DNA of 64,000 bases from Nocardioides pantholopis (lineage in GTDB: Bacteria; Actinomycetota; Actinomycetes; Propionibacteriales; Nocardioidaceae): NCBI RefSeq assembly GCF_003710085.1, contig NZ_CP033324.1, positions 1,674,001 to 1,738,000 of the forward strand, read 5' to 3'. The first letter of the stretch is position 1; the number at the start of each line of letters is the position of its first letter. The position numbers and the translations under genes were made by a program. The notes under the pieces were generated by a model that was not told the origin of the DNA, ran no database searches, and worked only from the letters and a program-made list of their open reading frames with translations. Positions 1-10,628 of this stretch are shown one piece after another.

Positions 1-290
1 TCGTCACCGTGCATCGGGCCGAGGACGACCACCGTGCGTGTGGCGCTCGGGGTGCCCTTGCGGTAGGCCACGATCTTTCGTCCCTCGACCGAGCGCCCGA
101 TGACCCTCTTCTCGACGACCTTCCTCGCGCGCCCGTCCTCGGCGGCTCGCACCGCGGGGTCCGCCGCGTGGGGCCCGACCGTCGGGCCCGCGTGGGCCAC
201 GTCCGCGCCCGAGGCGGTCCCCGACACCGCCAGCGCCATCGTTGCCGCCGACGCGGCGAGCAACGTGCGGACGGTCGAGCTCTGTGTCAT
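1..290 (-). CDS. M14-family zinc carboxypeptidase, N-terminal part (cut by window start)
   Basis: The minus strand opens at an ATG (288-290) preceded by a good GAGGAG ribosome-binding site at about 5 bases. It begins MTQSSTVRTLLAASAATMAL, a basic/hydrophobic Sec signal peptide with Ala-rich cleavage region (AHA). Mature residues about 60-97 read EKRVIGRSVEGRKIVAY and then VVVLGPMHGDE. The GRSVEGR segment and the His-x-x-Glu (HGDE) zinc-ligand motif are hallmarks of M14 carboxypeptidases of the murein peptide amidase (MpaA-like) type. The protein would be exported and trim peptides or peptidoglycan stems. The third zinc ligand and catalytic Glu lie outside the window, so activity cannot be judged. 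It is divergent from gltB, with 294 bases between. Confidence 0.8.
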   Translation of the reverse strand, partial: MTQSSTVRTLLAASAATMALAVSGTASGADVAHAGPTVGPHAADPAVRAAEDGRARKVVEKRVIGRSVEGRKIVAYRKGTPSATRTVVVLGPMHGD

Positions 291-426
291 GGTGCTCCTC
301 GTTGGTCCTCGTGCCGGCGCCGAGTGTCCAGGAGATCGGCCCGCACCTGGCGAACCTGAGCGGCCCCGGCGCGCCCCTCGCCCGAGGTCCCGCGTTGTGA
401 CGTTCCGCACCGCCGGGCGCGGGGTG

Positions 427-453
427 CTGACAGCCGTCACCTGCTGGTAACAT
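427..453 (+). promoter_or_regulatory. Candidate gltB promoter (extended -10)
   Basis: CTGACA at 427-432 and TAACAT at 448-453 (preceded by TGG, an extended -10) resemble a sigma-70 promoter about 130 bases before gltB. The spacing of 15 is short, so the -35 assignment is weak. No riboswitch or operator was recognised in the remaining 291-584 interval. Confidence 0.3.
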
Positions 454-584
454 TGCGATTCGCGCGTGGGCCAGTGTCGTCCCCAGCAACTCCATCAGCT
501 TCTGCCGAGCAGCCGCACAGCGCCTTTCTCCTCTTCGGGCGTCGTCGCCGGTCTCCTCGGCACTGACGACGACGGGAGGATCCC

Positions 585-3500
585 GTGCCCTATCAGCACG
601 CGTTCCCGCCGCCCCAAGGGCTCTACGACCCCCGCCACGAGCACGACGCGTGCGGCGTGGCGTTCGTGGCGACCCTGACCGGCGAAGCCAGCCACCAGAT
701 CGTCCAGCAGGGCGTCACCGCCCTGCTGAACCTCGACCACCGCGGTGCCGCCGGGGCTGAGCCCAACTCGGGCGACGGCGCCGGCATCCTGATCCAGGTC
801 CCCGACGCGTTCCTGCGCGCGGTGACCGCCGAGGCCGGCTTCGAGCTGCCCGGGCCGGGCGCCTACGCCGTCGGCACCGCGTTCCTGCCCGGTGACGCCG
901 AGGAGGTCGCGAAGACCCGCCGGCGCATCGAGGAGATCGCCGCTGAGGAGGACCTCGCCGTCCTCGGCTGGCGCGAGGTGCCGGTCGACCCGACCTCGCT
1001 GGGCAAGACGGCGCTCGCGGTGATGCCGACGTTCGTCCAGGTCTTCGTCGCCGGCAAGGGCGCGACCGTGACCGGCATCGGCCTGGAGCGGCGCGCGTTC
1101 TGCCTGCGCAAGCGCGCCGAGCGCGAGACCGACGTCTACTTCCCGTCGCTGTCCTCGCGGACCCTGGTCTACAAGGGCATGCTCACCCCGGCCCAGCTCG
1201 ACGAGGTCTTCCCCGACCTGCGCGACGAGCGGATGACCTCGGCGCTGGCCGTGGTGCACTCGCGGTTCTCGACGAACACGTTCCCCAGCTGGCCGCTGAG
1301 CCACCCGTTCCGGTTCATCGCCCACAACGGCGAGATCAACACGGTCATGGGCAACCGGAACTGGATGCGGGCGCGCGAGGCGCTGCTGGCCTCCGACCTG
1401 ATCCCCGGCGACCTGGAGCGGCTCTACCCGATCTGCACCCCCGGGGCCTCGGACTCGGCATCCTTCGACGAGGTGCTCGAGCTGCTCCACCTCGGCGGCC
1501 GCTCGCTGCCGCACTCGGTGCTGATGATGATCCCCGAGGCGTGGGAGAACCACGGCGAGATGGACGCGCGCCGCCGGGCGTTCTACGAGTTCCACTCCGC
1601 GCTGATGGAGCCCTGGGACGGGCCGGCCTGCGTGGTCTTCACCGACGGCTCGCAGATCGGCGCGGTCCTGGACCGCAACGGCCTGCGTCCCTCGCGCTAC
1701 TGGGTCACCGACGACGGCCTGGTCGTGCTGGCCTCCGAGGTCGGCGTCCTCGACATCGATCCCGCGAAGGTGGTCCGCAAGGGCCGTCTCCAGCCGGGCC
1801 GGATGTTCCTCGTCGACACCGAGGAGCACCGCATCATCGAGGACGAGGAGATCAAGTCCGAGCTCGCCGCGGAGCACCCGTACGACGAGTGGCTGCACGC
1901 CGGGCTGGTCCACCTCGACGACATCCCCGAGCGCGAGCACGTCGTGCACACGCACGCCTCGGTGACCCGCCGCCAGCAGGTCTTCGGCTACACCGAGGAG
2001 GAGCTGCGGATCCTGCTCACCCCGATGGCCAACACCGGCCTGGAGCCGATCGGCTCGATGGGCACCGACACCCCGATCGCGGCGCTCAGCGCGAAGCCGC
2101 GGCTGCTGTTCGACTACTTCAGCCAGCTCTTCGCCCAGGTCACCAACCCGCCGCTGGACGCCATCCGCGAGGAGCTCGTCACCTCGCTGAACGGCACCAT
2201 CGGCCCGGAGGCGAACCTGCTCGAGCCGACCCCCGCGTCGTGCCGCCAGGTCGTGGTGCCGTTCCCGGTGATCTCCAACGACGACCTGGCCAAGATCCGC
2301 CACATCAACCACGACGGCGACATGCCCGGGTTCATCACCCACGTCTCCCGCGGCCTCTACGAGGTCGAGGGCGGGGGAGCGGCGATGGCGGCCCGGATCG
2401 ACGAGATCTGCGCCGAGGTCAGCGCCGCGATCGCCGAGGGTGCGCGGATCATCGTGCTCTCCGACCGGCACTGCACGGCCGAGCTGGCCCCGATCCCGTC
2501 CCTGCTGCTCACCGGCGCGGTGCACCACCACCTGGTGCGGGAGAAGACCCGCACCCAGGTGGGGCTGCTGGTCGAGGCCGGCGACGTCCGCGAGGTCCAC
2601 CACGTGGCCCTGCTGGTCGGGTACGGCGCCGCCGCGGTCAACCCCTACCTGGCCATGGAGTCGGTCGAGGACCTGGCCCGCGAGGGCTACTTCGTCAAGG
2701 CCGACCCGGAGGCGGCGGTCAAGAACCTGGTCAAGTCGCTCGGCAAGGGCGTGCTCAAGGTGATGTCGAAGATGGGCGTCTCCACGGTTGCCTCCTACAC
2801 CGGCGCCCAGATCTTCGAGGCCGTCGGGCTCTCCCAGTCGGTCGTGGACAAGTACTTCACCGGCACCACCTCCAAGCTCGGCGGCATCGAGCTGGACACG
2901 ATCGCCGAGGAGGTCGCGCGGCGCCACGCCCGGGCGTACCCCCGCGGCGGGATCTCCCCGGCGCACCGCGCGCTGCCCACTGGCGGCGAGTACCAGTGGC
3001 GCCGTGACGGCGAGCCGCACCTCTTCGACCCCGAGACGGTCTTCCGGCTCCAGCACGCCACCCGCGCCGGCCGCTACGACGTGTTCAAGCAGTACACCGC
3101 CCGCGTCGACGAGCAGTCCGAGCGGCTGATGACGCTGCGCGGCCTGTTCCGCTTCAAGGACGCCGGGGCGATCGGGCGCACCCCGATCGACATCGACGAG
3201 GTCGAGCCGGTCTCCGAGATCGTGAAGCGGTTCTCCACCGGGGCGATGTCCTACGGGTCGATCTCCCAGGAGGCGCACGAGACCCTCGCGATCGCGATGA
3301 ACCGGCTGGGCGCGAAGTCCAACACCGGCGAGGGCGGCGAGGACCCCGAGCGGCTCTACGACCCCGAGCGCCGCAGCTCGATCAAGCAGGTCGCGAGCGG
3401 CCGGTTCGGCGTGACGTCGGAGTACCTGACCAACGCCGACGACATCCAGATCAAGATGGCCCAGGGTGCCAAGCCCGGCGAGGGCGGGCAGCTGCCGGGC

Positions 3501-5130
3501 CACAAGGTCTACCCGTGGGTGGCCAAGACCCGGCACTCCACGCCCGGCGTCGGCCTGATCAGCCCGCCGCCGCACCACGACATCTACTCGATCGAGGATC
3601 TGGCCCAGCTGATCCACGACCTGAAGAACGCCAACCCGGCGGCCCGCGTGCACGTCAAGCTGGTCTCCGAGGTCGGCGTCGGCACGGTCGCGACCGGGGT
3701 GTCGAAGGCGCACGCCGACGTGGTGCTGATCTCCGGCCACGACGGCGGCACCGGGGCCTCCCCGCTGACCTCGCTCAAGCACGCCGGCGGACCCTGGGAG
3801 CTCGGCCTCGCCGAGACCCAGCAGACGCTGCTGCTCAACGGCCTGCGCGACCGGATCGTGGTGCAGGCCGACGGCCAGCTCAAGACCGGCCGCGACGTCC
3901 TCATCGCCGCCCTGCTGGGCGCCGAGGAGTTCGGCTTCGCGACCGCGCCGCTGGTCGTGTCGGGCTGCATCATGATGCGGGTCTGCCACCTCGACACCTG
4001 CCCGGTGGGCGTCGCCACGCAGAACCCGGTCCTGCGGGAGCGGTTCTCCGGCAAGGCCGAGTACGTCGTGAACTTCTTCGAGTACGTCGCGCAGGAGGTC
4101 CGCGAGCTCCTCGCGGAGCTGGGCTTCCGCTCCATCGACGAGGCGGTCGGCAAGGTCGAGATGCTCGACGTCGAGCGCGCCGTCGACCACTGGAAGGCCG
4201 CGGGGCTCGACCTGACTCCGGTCCTGCACCGTCCGGACCTGCCCGAGGACGCCGCGCTGCGCAACGTCACCGCGCAGGACCACGGCCTGGAGAAGTCGCT
4301 GGACCTGACCGAGCTGGTGCCGCTGGCCCAGCCGGCCCTCGAGCGGGGTGAGCCGGTCCGGGCCCAGGTGGCGATCCGCAACGTGCACCGCACGGTCGGC
4401 ACGATCCTGGGCCACGAGGTCACGAAGCGCTACCGCGGCGAGGGTCTGCCCGACGGCACGATCGACATCACCTTCCTCGGCTCGGCCGGCCAGTCCTTCG
4501 GCGCGTTCGTGCCGCGGGGCATCACGCTGCGGCTGGAGGGCGACGCCAACGACTACGTCGGCAAGGGCCTCTCCGGCGGTCGCATCGTGATCCGTCCCGA
4601 CCGTGCGGCGTCGTTCCGGTCCCAGGACCAGACCATCGCCGGCAACACCATCGCCTACGGCGCCACGTCCGGCCAGCTGTTCATCCGCGGTGGCGCGGGC
4701 GAGCGGTTCGCCGTGCGCAACTCCGGGGCGTGGGCGGTCACCGAGAGCGTCGGCGACCACGCCTGCGAGTACATGACCGGCGGCCGGGTCGCCGTGCTGG
4801 GCCCGACCGGGCGCAACTTCGGGGCGGGCATGTCCGGCGGCATCGCCTGGGTGCTCGACCTCGACGAGCGCCGGGTCAACCCCGAGCTGGTGGAGCTCGG
4901 GCCGGTGGAGGGCCAGGCGGCCCTCGAGCTGGAGCAGCTGGTCCGCGGCCACCTGGAGGAGACCGGCTCGCCGGTCGCCGAGGAGCTGCTGGCCGACTGG
5001 ACGTCGTCGCTGGCCCGCTTCACCGAGGTGATGCCGCGCGACTACCGCATCGTCCTGGAGGCCAAGGCCAAGGCCGAGGCCGCCGGGCTGGACGAGAACG
5101 AGACCGCACACGCGATGATGGAGGCGCTCC

Positions 5131-5138
<8 letters not shown>
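585..5138 (+). CDS. gltB: Glutamate synthase (NADPH) large subunit
   Basis: This is the 1517-aa large subunit of GOGAT, which moves the amide of glutamine onto 2-oxoglutarate to make two glutamates. The GTG start follows a GGGAGGA site by 4 bases. A short propeptide precedes Cys23 (HDACGVAF), which becomes the N-terminal nucleophile of the class II glutaminase domain (about 23-420). A central domain, an FMN-binding synthase barrel (about 800-1190) and the GXGXG beta-helix (about 1230-1430) follow. Cys1128, Cys1134 and Cys1139 form the CX5CX4C ligand set of the 3Fe-4S cluster. Length and all landmarks are normal. The stop overlaps the start of gltD by 8 bases, implying translational coupling of the two subunits. 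Confidence 0.98.
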
Positions 5139-6597
<1,459 letters not shown>

Positions 6598-6617
6598 GCA
6601 CGATGTGACACTTCTGG

Positions 6618-6647
6618 CACCGGCCACCCGCCCGCGGGTGGCCGGTG
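6618..6647 (+). terminator. Hairpin terminator after gltBD
   Basis: A perfect 12-bp stem (CACCGGCCACCC / GGGTGGCCGGTG) with a 6-base loop lies 21 bases past the gltD stop. No U-tract follows, which is usual for high-GC actinobacterial terminators. Confidence 0.75.
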
Positions 6648-6668
6648 TTGGAACGATCTAAAGGCCGG

Positions 6669-6674
6669 TAGGCT
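6669..6674 (+). promoter_or_regulatory. -10 element of leaderless pyk transcript
   Basis: TAGGCT lies exactly six bases before the pyk GTG, so transcription should start on the start codon. No Shine-Dalgarno sequence is present. Confidence 0.6.
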
Positions 6675-6680
6675 CGAAGT

Positions 6681-8144
6681 GTGCGTAGAGCCAAGATCGT
6701 CTGCACCCTCGGCCCGGCCACTGCGTCCGCGCGCCGTATCCGCGAGCTCGTGTACGCCGGGATGGACGTCGCCCGACTGAACATGAGCCACGGCAGCCAC
6801 GCCGACCATGCGGAGTCCTACCGCCTGGTCCGCGAGGCCGCCGACGCCAGCGGGCACGGCGTGGGGATCTTCGCCGACCTGCAGGGCCCGAAGATCCGCC
6901 TGGGGACCTTCGCCGACGGCCCGGTCGAGCTGCGCCGCGGCCAGCAGTGGACGATCACGACCCGCGACGTCCCCGGCGACGCCACCGAGTGCGGCACGAC
7001 GTACCACGGGCTGCCCGGTGACGTCGCCCCCGGCGACCCGCTGCTCATCGACGACGGCAAGGTGCGGCTGCGCGTGGTGTCGGTCGACGACACCGACGTG
7101 CTCACCGAGGTGCTGGTCGGCGGCAAGGTCAGCAACCACAAGGGCATCAACCTGCCCGGCGTCGCCGTCTCGGTGCCGGCGCTCTCGGAGAAGGACATCG
7201 CCGACCTGCGCTTCGCGCTGCGGCTGAGCGTCGACTTCATCGCGCTCAGCTTCGTGCGCGACGCCCAGGACGCCGCCGACGTCCGCAAGATCATGGACGA
7301 GGAGGGCGTGCACCTCCCGGTCATCGCGAAGATCGAGAAGCCCCAGGCGATCGCGAACCTCGACGAGGTGGTGGCGGCCTTCGACGGCGTCATGGTGGCG
7401 CGCGGCGACCTCGGCGTGGAGTGCCCGCTGGAGGACGTGCCGTTCCTGCAGAAGCAGGTCATCGAGAAGGCCCGGCTCAACGCCAAGCCGGTGATCGTGG
7501 CGACCCAGATGCTGGAGTCGATGATCGCCAACCCCGCCCCGACCCGGGCCGAGGCCTCCGACGTCGCGAACGCCGTGCTCGACGGCGCCGACGCCGTGAT
7601 GCTCTCCGGCGAGACCAGCGTGGGGGAGTACCCCGTCCACACGGTCGAGACGATGTCCCGCATCATCGAGGCCACCGAGCGCCATGCCATGTCCGGTGAG
7701 AAGGTCGGCGGCGTGCGGGAGATCGACTGGGACCCCCACACCCGCGGCGGCATCATCGCCAAGGCAGCCGGCGAGGTGGCCGAGCGCGCCGGTGCCAAGT
7801 ACGTCGTGGCGTTCACGCAGTCCGGCGACTCCGCGCGCCGGATGGCCCGCCTGCGCGGCCCCGTCCCGCTGCTCGCGTTCACCCCCCAGGCGGCGGTGCG
7901 CTCCCAGCTGGCGCTGACCTGGGGCGTGGAGACCTTCAAGACCTCCACCGTCGAGCACACCGACGAGATGGTCCGCCAGGTCGACGAGCAGCTGCTGCGC
8001 ATCGGACGCGTCCAGGAGGGCGATCTGGTGGTCATCATCGCCGGCGCGCCCCCCGGCATCCCCGGCTCGACCAACGCCCTGCGCATCCACCGGATGGGCG
8101 ACGCGATCAAGGGCGTCGCCCCGGCGTACCGCCGCCCGCAGTAG
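6681..8144 (+). CDS. pyk: Pyruvate kinase
   Basis: This 487-aa enzyme transfers phosphate from phosphoenolpyruvate to ADP in the last step of glycolysis. The N-terminus RRAKIVCTLGPATAS, the catalytic-lysine and metal block (IAKIEKPQA, MVARGDLGVE) and ATQMLESM are diagnostic. The B domain (about 70-170) and the C-terminal allosteric domain (about 350-475) are present. The GTG was chosen because TAGGCT sits six bases upstream and the protein then starts at the usual residue. In Streptomyces pyk lies at the same place between gltBD and the ANTAR regulator. Confidence 0.97.
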   Translation: MRRAKIVCTLGPATASARRIRELVYAGMDVARLNMSHGSHADHAESYRLVREAADASGHGVGIFADLQGPKIRLGTFADGPVELRRGQQWTITTRDVPGDATECGTTYHGLPGDVAPGDPLLIDDGKVRLRVVSVDDTDVLTEVLVGGKVSNHKGINLPGVAVSVPALSEKDIADLRFALRLSVDFIALSFVRDAQDAADVRKIMDEEGVHLPVIAKIEKPQAIANLDEVVAAFDGVMVARGDLGVECPLEDVPFLQKQVIEKARLNAKPVIVATQMLESMIANPAPTRAEASDVANAVLDGADAVMLSGETSVGEYPVHTVETMSRIIEATERHAMSGEKVGGVREIDWDPHTRGGIIAKAAGEVAERAGAKYVVAFTQSGDSARRMARLRGPVPLLAFTPQAAVRSQLALTWGVETFKTSTVEHTDEMVRQVDEQLLRIGRVQEGDLVVIIAGAPPGIPGSTNALRIHRMGDAIKGVAPAYRRPQ

Positions 8145-8184
8145 GTCGCTCCGCCCCGGGCCTGCGGGTCTGGGCTGGCCTGGG

Positions 8185-8322
8185 CCAGCGGTGAGCCTGC
8201 CACGGTTTGGCGGGCGTCCGCCTGGCCAGCGGTGAGCGTGCCACGGTTCGGCGTACGGGAACGGTGGCAGGCTCACCGCTGCCCGGCGCGTGCCGGTCGG
8301 AACGGTGGCAGGCTCACCGCAG
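8185..8322. repeat. Four-copy 21-23 bp repeat cluster (two direct, two inverted)
   Basis: Copies of a C-A/T-GCGGTGAGCCTGCCAC-S-GTT-type word occur at 8185-8207 and 8226-8249 on the plus strand, and at 8259-8281 and 8300-8322 on the minus strand. Copies differ by one to three bases. Plus and minus copies can pair to form long hairpins between pyk and the tRNA-like gene. The interval 8145-8347 holds no gene. The repeats could be part of a terminator, a dispersed genomic repeat or a protein-binding array. Confidence 0.8.
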
Positions 8323-8347
8323 CCGGGGACGAGCCCGTGGATCAACG

Positions 8348-8420
8348 TGCCCCGGGTGGGATTCGAACCCACACTGGCGGTGGTTTGAGCACCGTGTCTC
8401 TGCCGTTGGACTACCGGGGC
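8348..8420 (-). tRNA. tRNA-Leu (anticodon CAA), short variable loop
   Basis: The minus strand gives a 73-base cloverleaf. The 7-bp acceptor stem is GCCCCGG/CCGGGGC with discriminator A73. The D arm contains GG in its loop and a 3-bp stem. The anticodon stem CGGTG/CACCG holds loop CTCAAAC with anticodon CAA, which reads the Leu codon UUG. The variable region is only 5 bases (CCAGT), and the T arm is GTGGG-TTCGAAT-CCCAC. CCA is not encoded. Bacterial leucine tRNAs normally have a long variable arm, so the amino-acid identity is uncertain; the anticodon alone supports Leu. It lies between pyk and pdtaR on the opposite strand. Confidence 0.8.
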
Positions 8421-8455
8421 GAGCGCCCAAACCGTACCGGACCCGGTGACGCGGA

Positions 8456-8461
8456 TAACCT
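8456..8461 (+). promoter_or_regulatory. -10 element of leaderless pdtaR transcript
   Basis: TAACCT ends six bases before the GTG at 8468. This favours 8468 over the in-frame GTG at 8462 as the start. Confidence 0.6.
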
Positions 8462-8467
8462 GTGGGC

Positions 8468-9094
8468 GTGACCCACGCACCGGCCTCCGACTCAGCCTTC
8501 CCGAGCACCCGCACCGTCGTCATCGCCGAGGACGAGGTGCTGATCCGGATGGACCTCGCGGAGATGCTGACCGAGGAGGGGTACGACGTCGTCGGCCAGG
8601 CCGGCGACGGGGCCAAGGCGATCGAGCTCGCCGAGCAGCTGCGGCCCGACCTGGTCATCCTCGACGTCCGGATGCCGGTCCTCGACGGGATCGCTGCCGC
8701 GGAGGCGATCGCCCGGCAGCGGATCGCCCCGGTGGTGATGTTGACCGCGTTCTCCCAGCGCGAGCTGGTCGAGCGGGCCCGCGACGCCGGCGCGATGGCG
8801 TACCTGGTCAAGCCGTTCACCCAGTCCGACCTGATGCCGGCGATCGAGATGGCGGTGAGCAGGTTCGCCGAGCTCAGCATGCTCGAGGCCGAGGTCGCCG
8901 ACCTCAGCGAGCGGCTGGCGACCCGCAAGGCCGTCGACCGGGCCAAGGGCGTGCTGCAGGAGCAGCTGAACCTCTCCGAGCCCGACGCGTTCCGCTGGAT
9001 CCAGAAGACCGCCATGGACCTGCGCCTCTCGATGCGGCAGGTCGCCGAGGGCGTCGTCACCCACGGCCCGGGCGTCGCCGGGGCCGGTTCCTGA
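8468..9094 (+). CDS. pdtaR: ANTAR-domain response regulator (PdtaR type)
   Basis: This is a 208-aa cytoplasmic response regulator that acts on RNA. The receiver domain (about 16-130) has the acidic pair in IAEDE, phosphoacceptor Asp66 (VILDVRMP), Thr about 93 and Lys115 (LVKPF). A short coiled segment (AEVADLSERLATRK) leads to the ANTAR domain (about 145-200) with the conserved AKGVLQE and helix pattern, which binds paired-hexaloop RNA hairpins to prevent termination. Mycobacterial PdtaR (Rv1626) is the closest remembered relative, controlled by the PdtaS kinase; no kinase gene is seen here. It lies upstream of the liv operon, a position shared with Streptomyces. Confidence 0.93.
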   Translation: MTHAPASDSAFPSTRTVVIAEDEVLIRMDLAEMLTEEGYDVVGQAGDGAKAIELAEQLRPDLVILDVRMPVLDGIAAAEAIARQRIAPVVMLTAFSQRELVERARDAGAMAYLVKPFTQSDLMPAIEMAVSRFAELSMLEAEVADLSERLATRKAVDRAKGVLQEQLNLSEPDAFRWIQKTAMDLRLSMRQVAEGVVTHGPGVAGAGS

Positions 9095-9156
9095 TCTCCC
9101 GTGTAACCGTTTGGTGTCGGTCCGCGTCCGGCGACGTGATCTGCGCAACGTGCCCC

Positions 9157-9162
9157 TAGACT
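9157..9162 (+). promoter_or_regulatory. Candidate -10 of the liv operon
   Basis: TAGACT lies about 71 bases before the livH GTG. The -35 region is poorly conserved (GACGTG area), so this rests on the -10 match alone. Confidence 0.4.
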
Positions 9163-9233
9163 GCCCGTGCTCTGCTGACCGGCCCGACCTGGACCGACCC
9201 CCGACGGGGCCGGCCCGACAACGAGGAGTGTGT

Positions 9234-10619
9234 GTGGGTTCGCGATTGTTGGCGCTCCTGGCGTCCTTGCTGGTGGCACTGGTGGCGCTCGCGCTACCGC
9301 TGGCCGCCCACGCCTCCGACGGCGTGACCGAGACACCCAGCAGCAGCCCCACCCCGAGCGGGGCGGCGAGCCCGGGGGCATCGCCCTCCGCGGCGCCGGT
9401 CGACCCGAACGTCACCGCGATCAACGTGGTGCTGCGCGATGAGTCCAACCTCGACGACGAGGGCAACCCCACCCCGGTGCCCAGCGTGACGCTGACGGTC
9501 ACCGACGACGGCGGCGGCGACGTCGGCGAGGGGGTCACCGACGCCCAGGGCCGCGCGATCATCGCGGTGCCGGCGAAGGGCACCTACACGGTCAGCCTGG
9601 ACGAGTCGACGCTGCCCGAGGGCGTCGAGCTCGACTCGGGCGCGCGCACGGAGATCGAGATCGCGGTCCGCCTCGACGGCCCCAACAACTTCGGCGTCTT
9701 CCCGATCGGCGTCGTCAGCGCCGACACCGCCTCGTTCGGCGACAAGTTCGGCGATGCACTGGTCTCCGGTGTGAAGTTCGGCCTCATCGTGGGCCTGGCG
9801 GCGCTCGGCCTGTCGCTGATCTTCGGCGCCACCGGGCTGAGCAACTTCGCCCACGGCGAGCTGATCACCCTCGGCGGCCTGCTCACCTACGTGTTCAACC
9901 AGGGCCTCGGCCTCTCGGTGATCCTGGCCGGGGTGGTCGCCACGATCCTGAGCGGGGTCTTCGGCTACGGCCAGGACCGGCTGCTGTGGCGCCCGCTGCG
10001 GCACCGCGGCACCGGCGTGATCGCGATGATGATCGTCTCGATCGGCTTCGGACTGTTCCTGCGCAGCATCTACCAGTACCTCTTCGGCGGCTCGACGAGG
10101 TCGCTCTCGCAGTACACCAACCAGGAGCGGCGGGACTTCGGTCCGGTCTCCCTGGCCGACAAGGAGATCGCGATCATCCTGGTCGCCGTCGTCGTGATCG
10201 CGGTGACCTGCGTGGCGATGATGCGGGCCCGCCTCGGCAAGGCCATGCGGGCGGTCTCCGACAACCCGGCGCTCTCGGCGTCCTCCGGCATGCGGGTGGA
10301 CGGCGTGATCAGCGCCGCCTGGGTGCTCGGCACCGCGCTGACCGGCCTGGCCGGCGTCCTGTACGCCGTCAACAGCCAGGTCAACTTCCAGATGGGCTTC
10401 AAGCTGCTGCTGCTGGTCTTCGCGGCCGTGACGCTCGGCGGCTTCGGCACCATCTGGGGAGCGCTGTTCGGATCGATGGTGATCGGCATCGTGGTCGAGA
10501 TGGGTCCGCTGTTCGGCGTCCCGTCCTCGATCAAGGAGGTCGGCGCGCTGGTGATCCTGATCCTCATCCTGCTGGTTCGGCCGCAGGGCATCCTCGGTCG
10601 TCGTGAGCGGATCGGTTAA
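9234..10619 (+). CDS. livH: Branched-chain amino acid ABC transporter permease (LivH type) with N-terminal extracytoplasmic domain
   Basis: The start is the GTG at 9234, five bases after ACGAGGAG, giving 461 aa. Residues 1-28 form a signal peptide (LLALLASLLVALVALALPLAAHAS). Residues about 30-165 form a Ser/Pro-rich linker and a beta-sandwich of the carboxypeptidase-regulatory/Cna-B kind (VTLTVTDDGG...GRAIIAVPAKGTYTVSLDE). From about residue 175 the classic LivH permease follows with about eight membrane segments and the motif GLSLIFGATGLSNFAHGE. The permease pairs with LivM and is driven by LivG/LivF. The extra domain faces outward and might contact the binding protein or cell wall; this is inference. 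The next gene begins 9 bases on. Confidence 0.92.
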   Translation: MGSRLLALLASLLVALVALALPLAAHASDGVTETPSSSPTPSGAASPGASPSAAPVDPNVTAINVVLRDESNLDDEGNPTPVPSVTLTVTDDGGGDVGEGVTDAQGRAIIAVPAKGTYTVSLDESTLPEGVELDSGARTEIEIAVRLDGPNNFGVFPIGVVSADTASFGDKFGDALVSGVKFGLIVGLAALGLSLIFGATGLSNFAHGELITLGGLLTYVFNQGLGLSVILAGVVATILSGVFGYGQDRLLWRPLRHRGTGVIAMMIVSIGFGLFLRSIYQYLFGGSTRSLSQYTNQERRDFGPVSLADKEIAIILVAVVVIAVTCVAMMRARLGKAMRAVSDNPALSASSGMRVDGVISAAWVLGTALTGLAGVLYAVNSQVNFQMGFKLLLLVFAAVTLGGFGTIWGALFGSMVIGIVVEMGPLFGVPSSIKEVGALVILILILLVRPQGILGRRERIG

Positions 10620-10628
10620 GGGGTAGAC

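Noticed and set aside
291..584. Riboswitch or operator upstream of gltB
   Set aside because: No conserved riboswitch core or clear palindrome was found; only a weak promoter candidate.
8462..8467. Earlier GTG start for pdtaR
   Set aside because: It lies one base after the -10 hexamer; GTG 8468 has the six-base spacing seen at eleven other genes.
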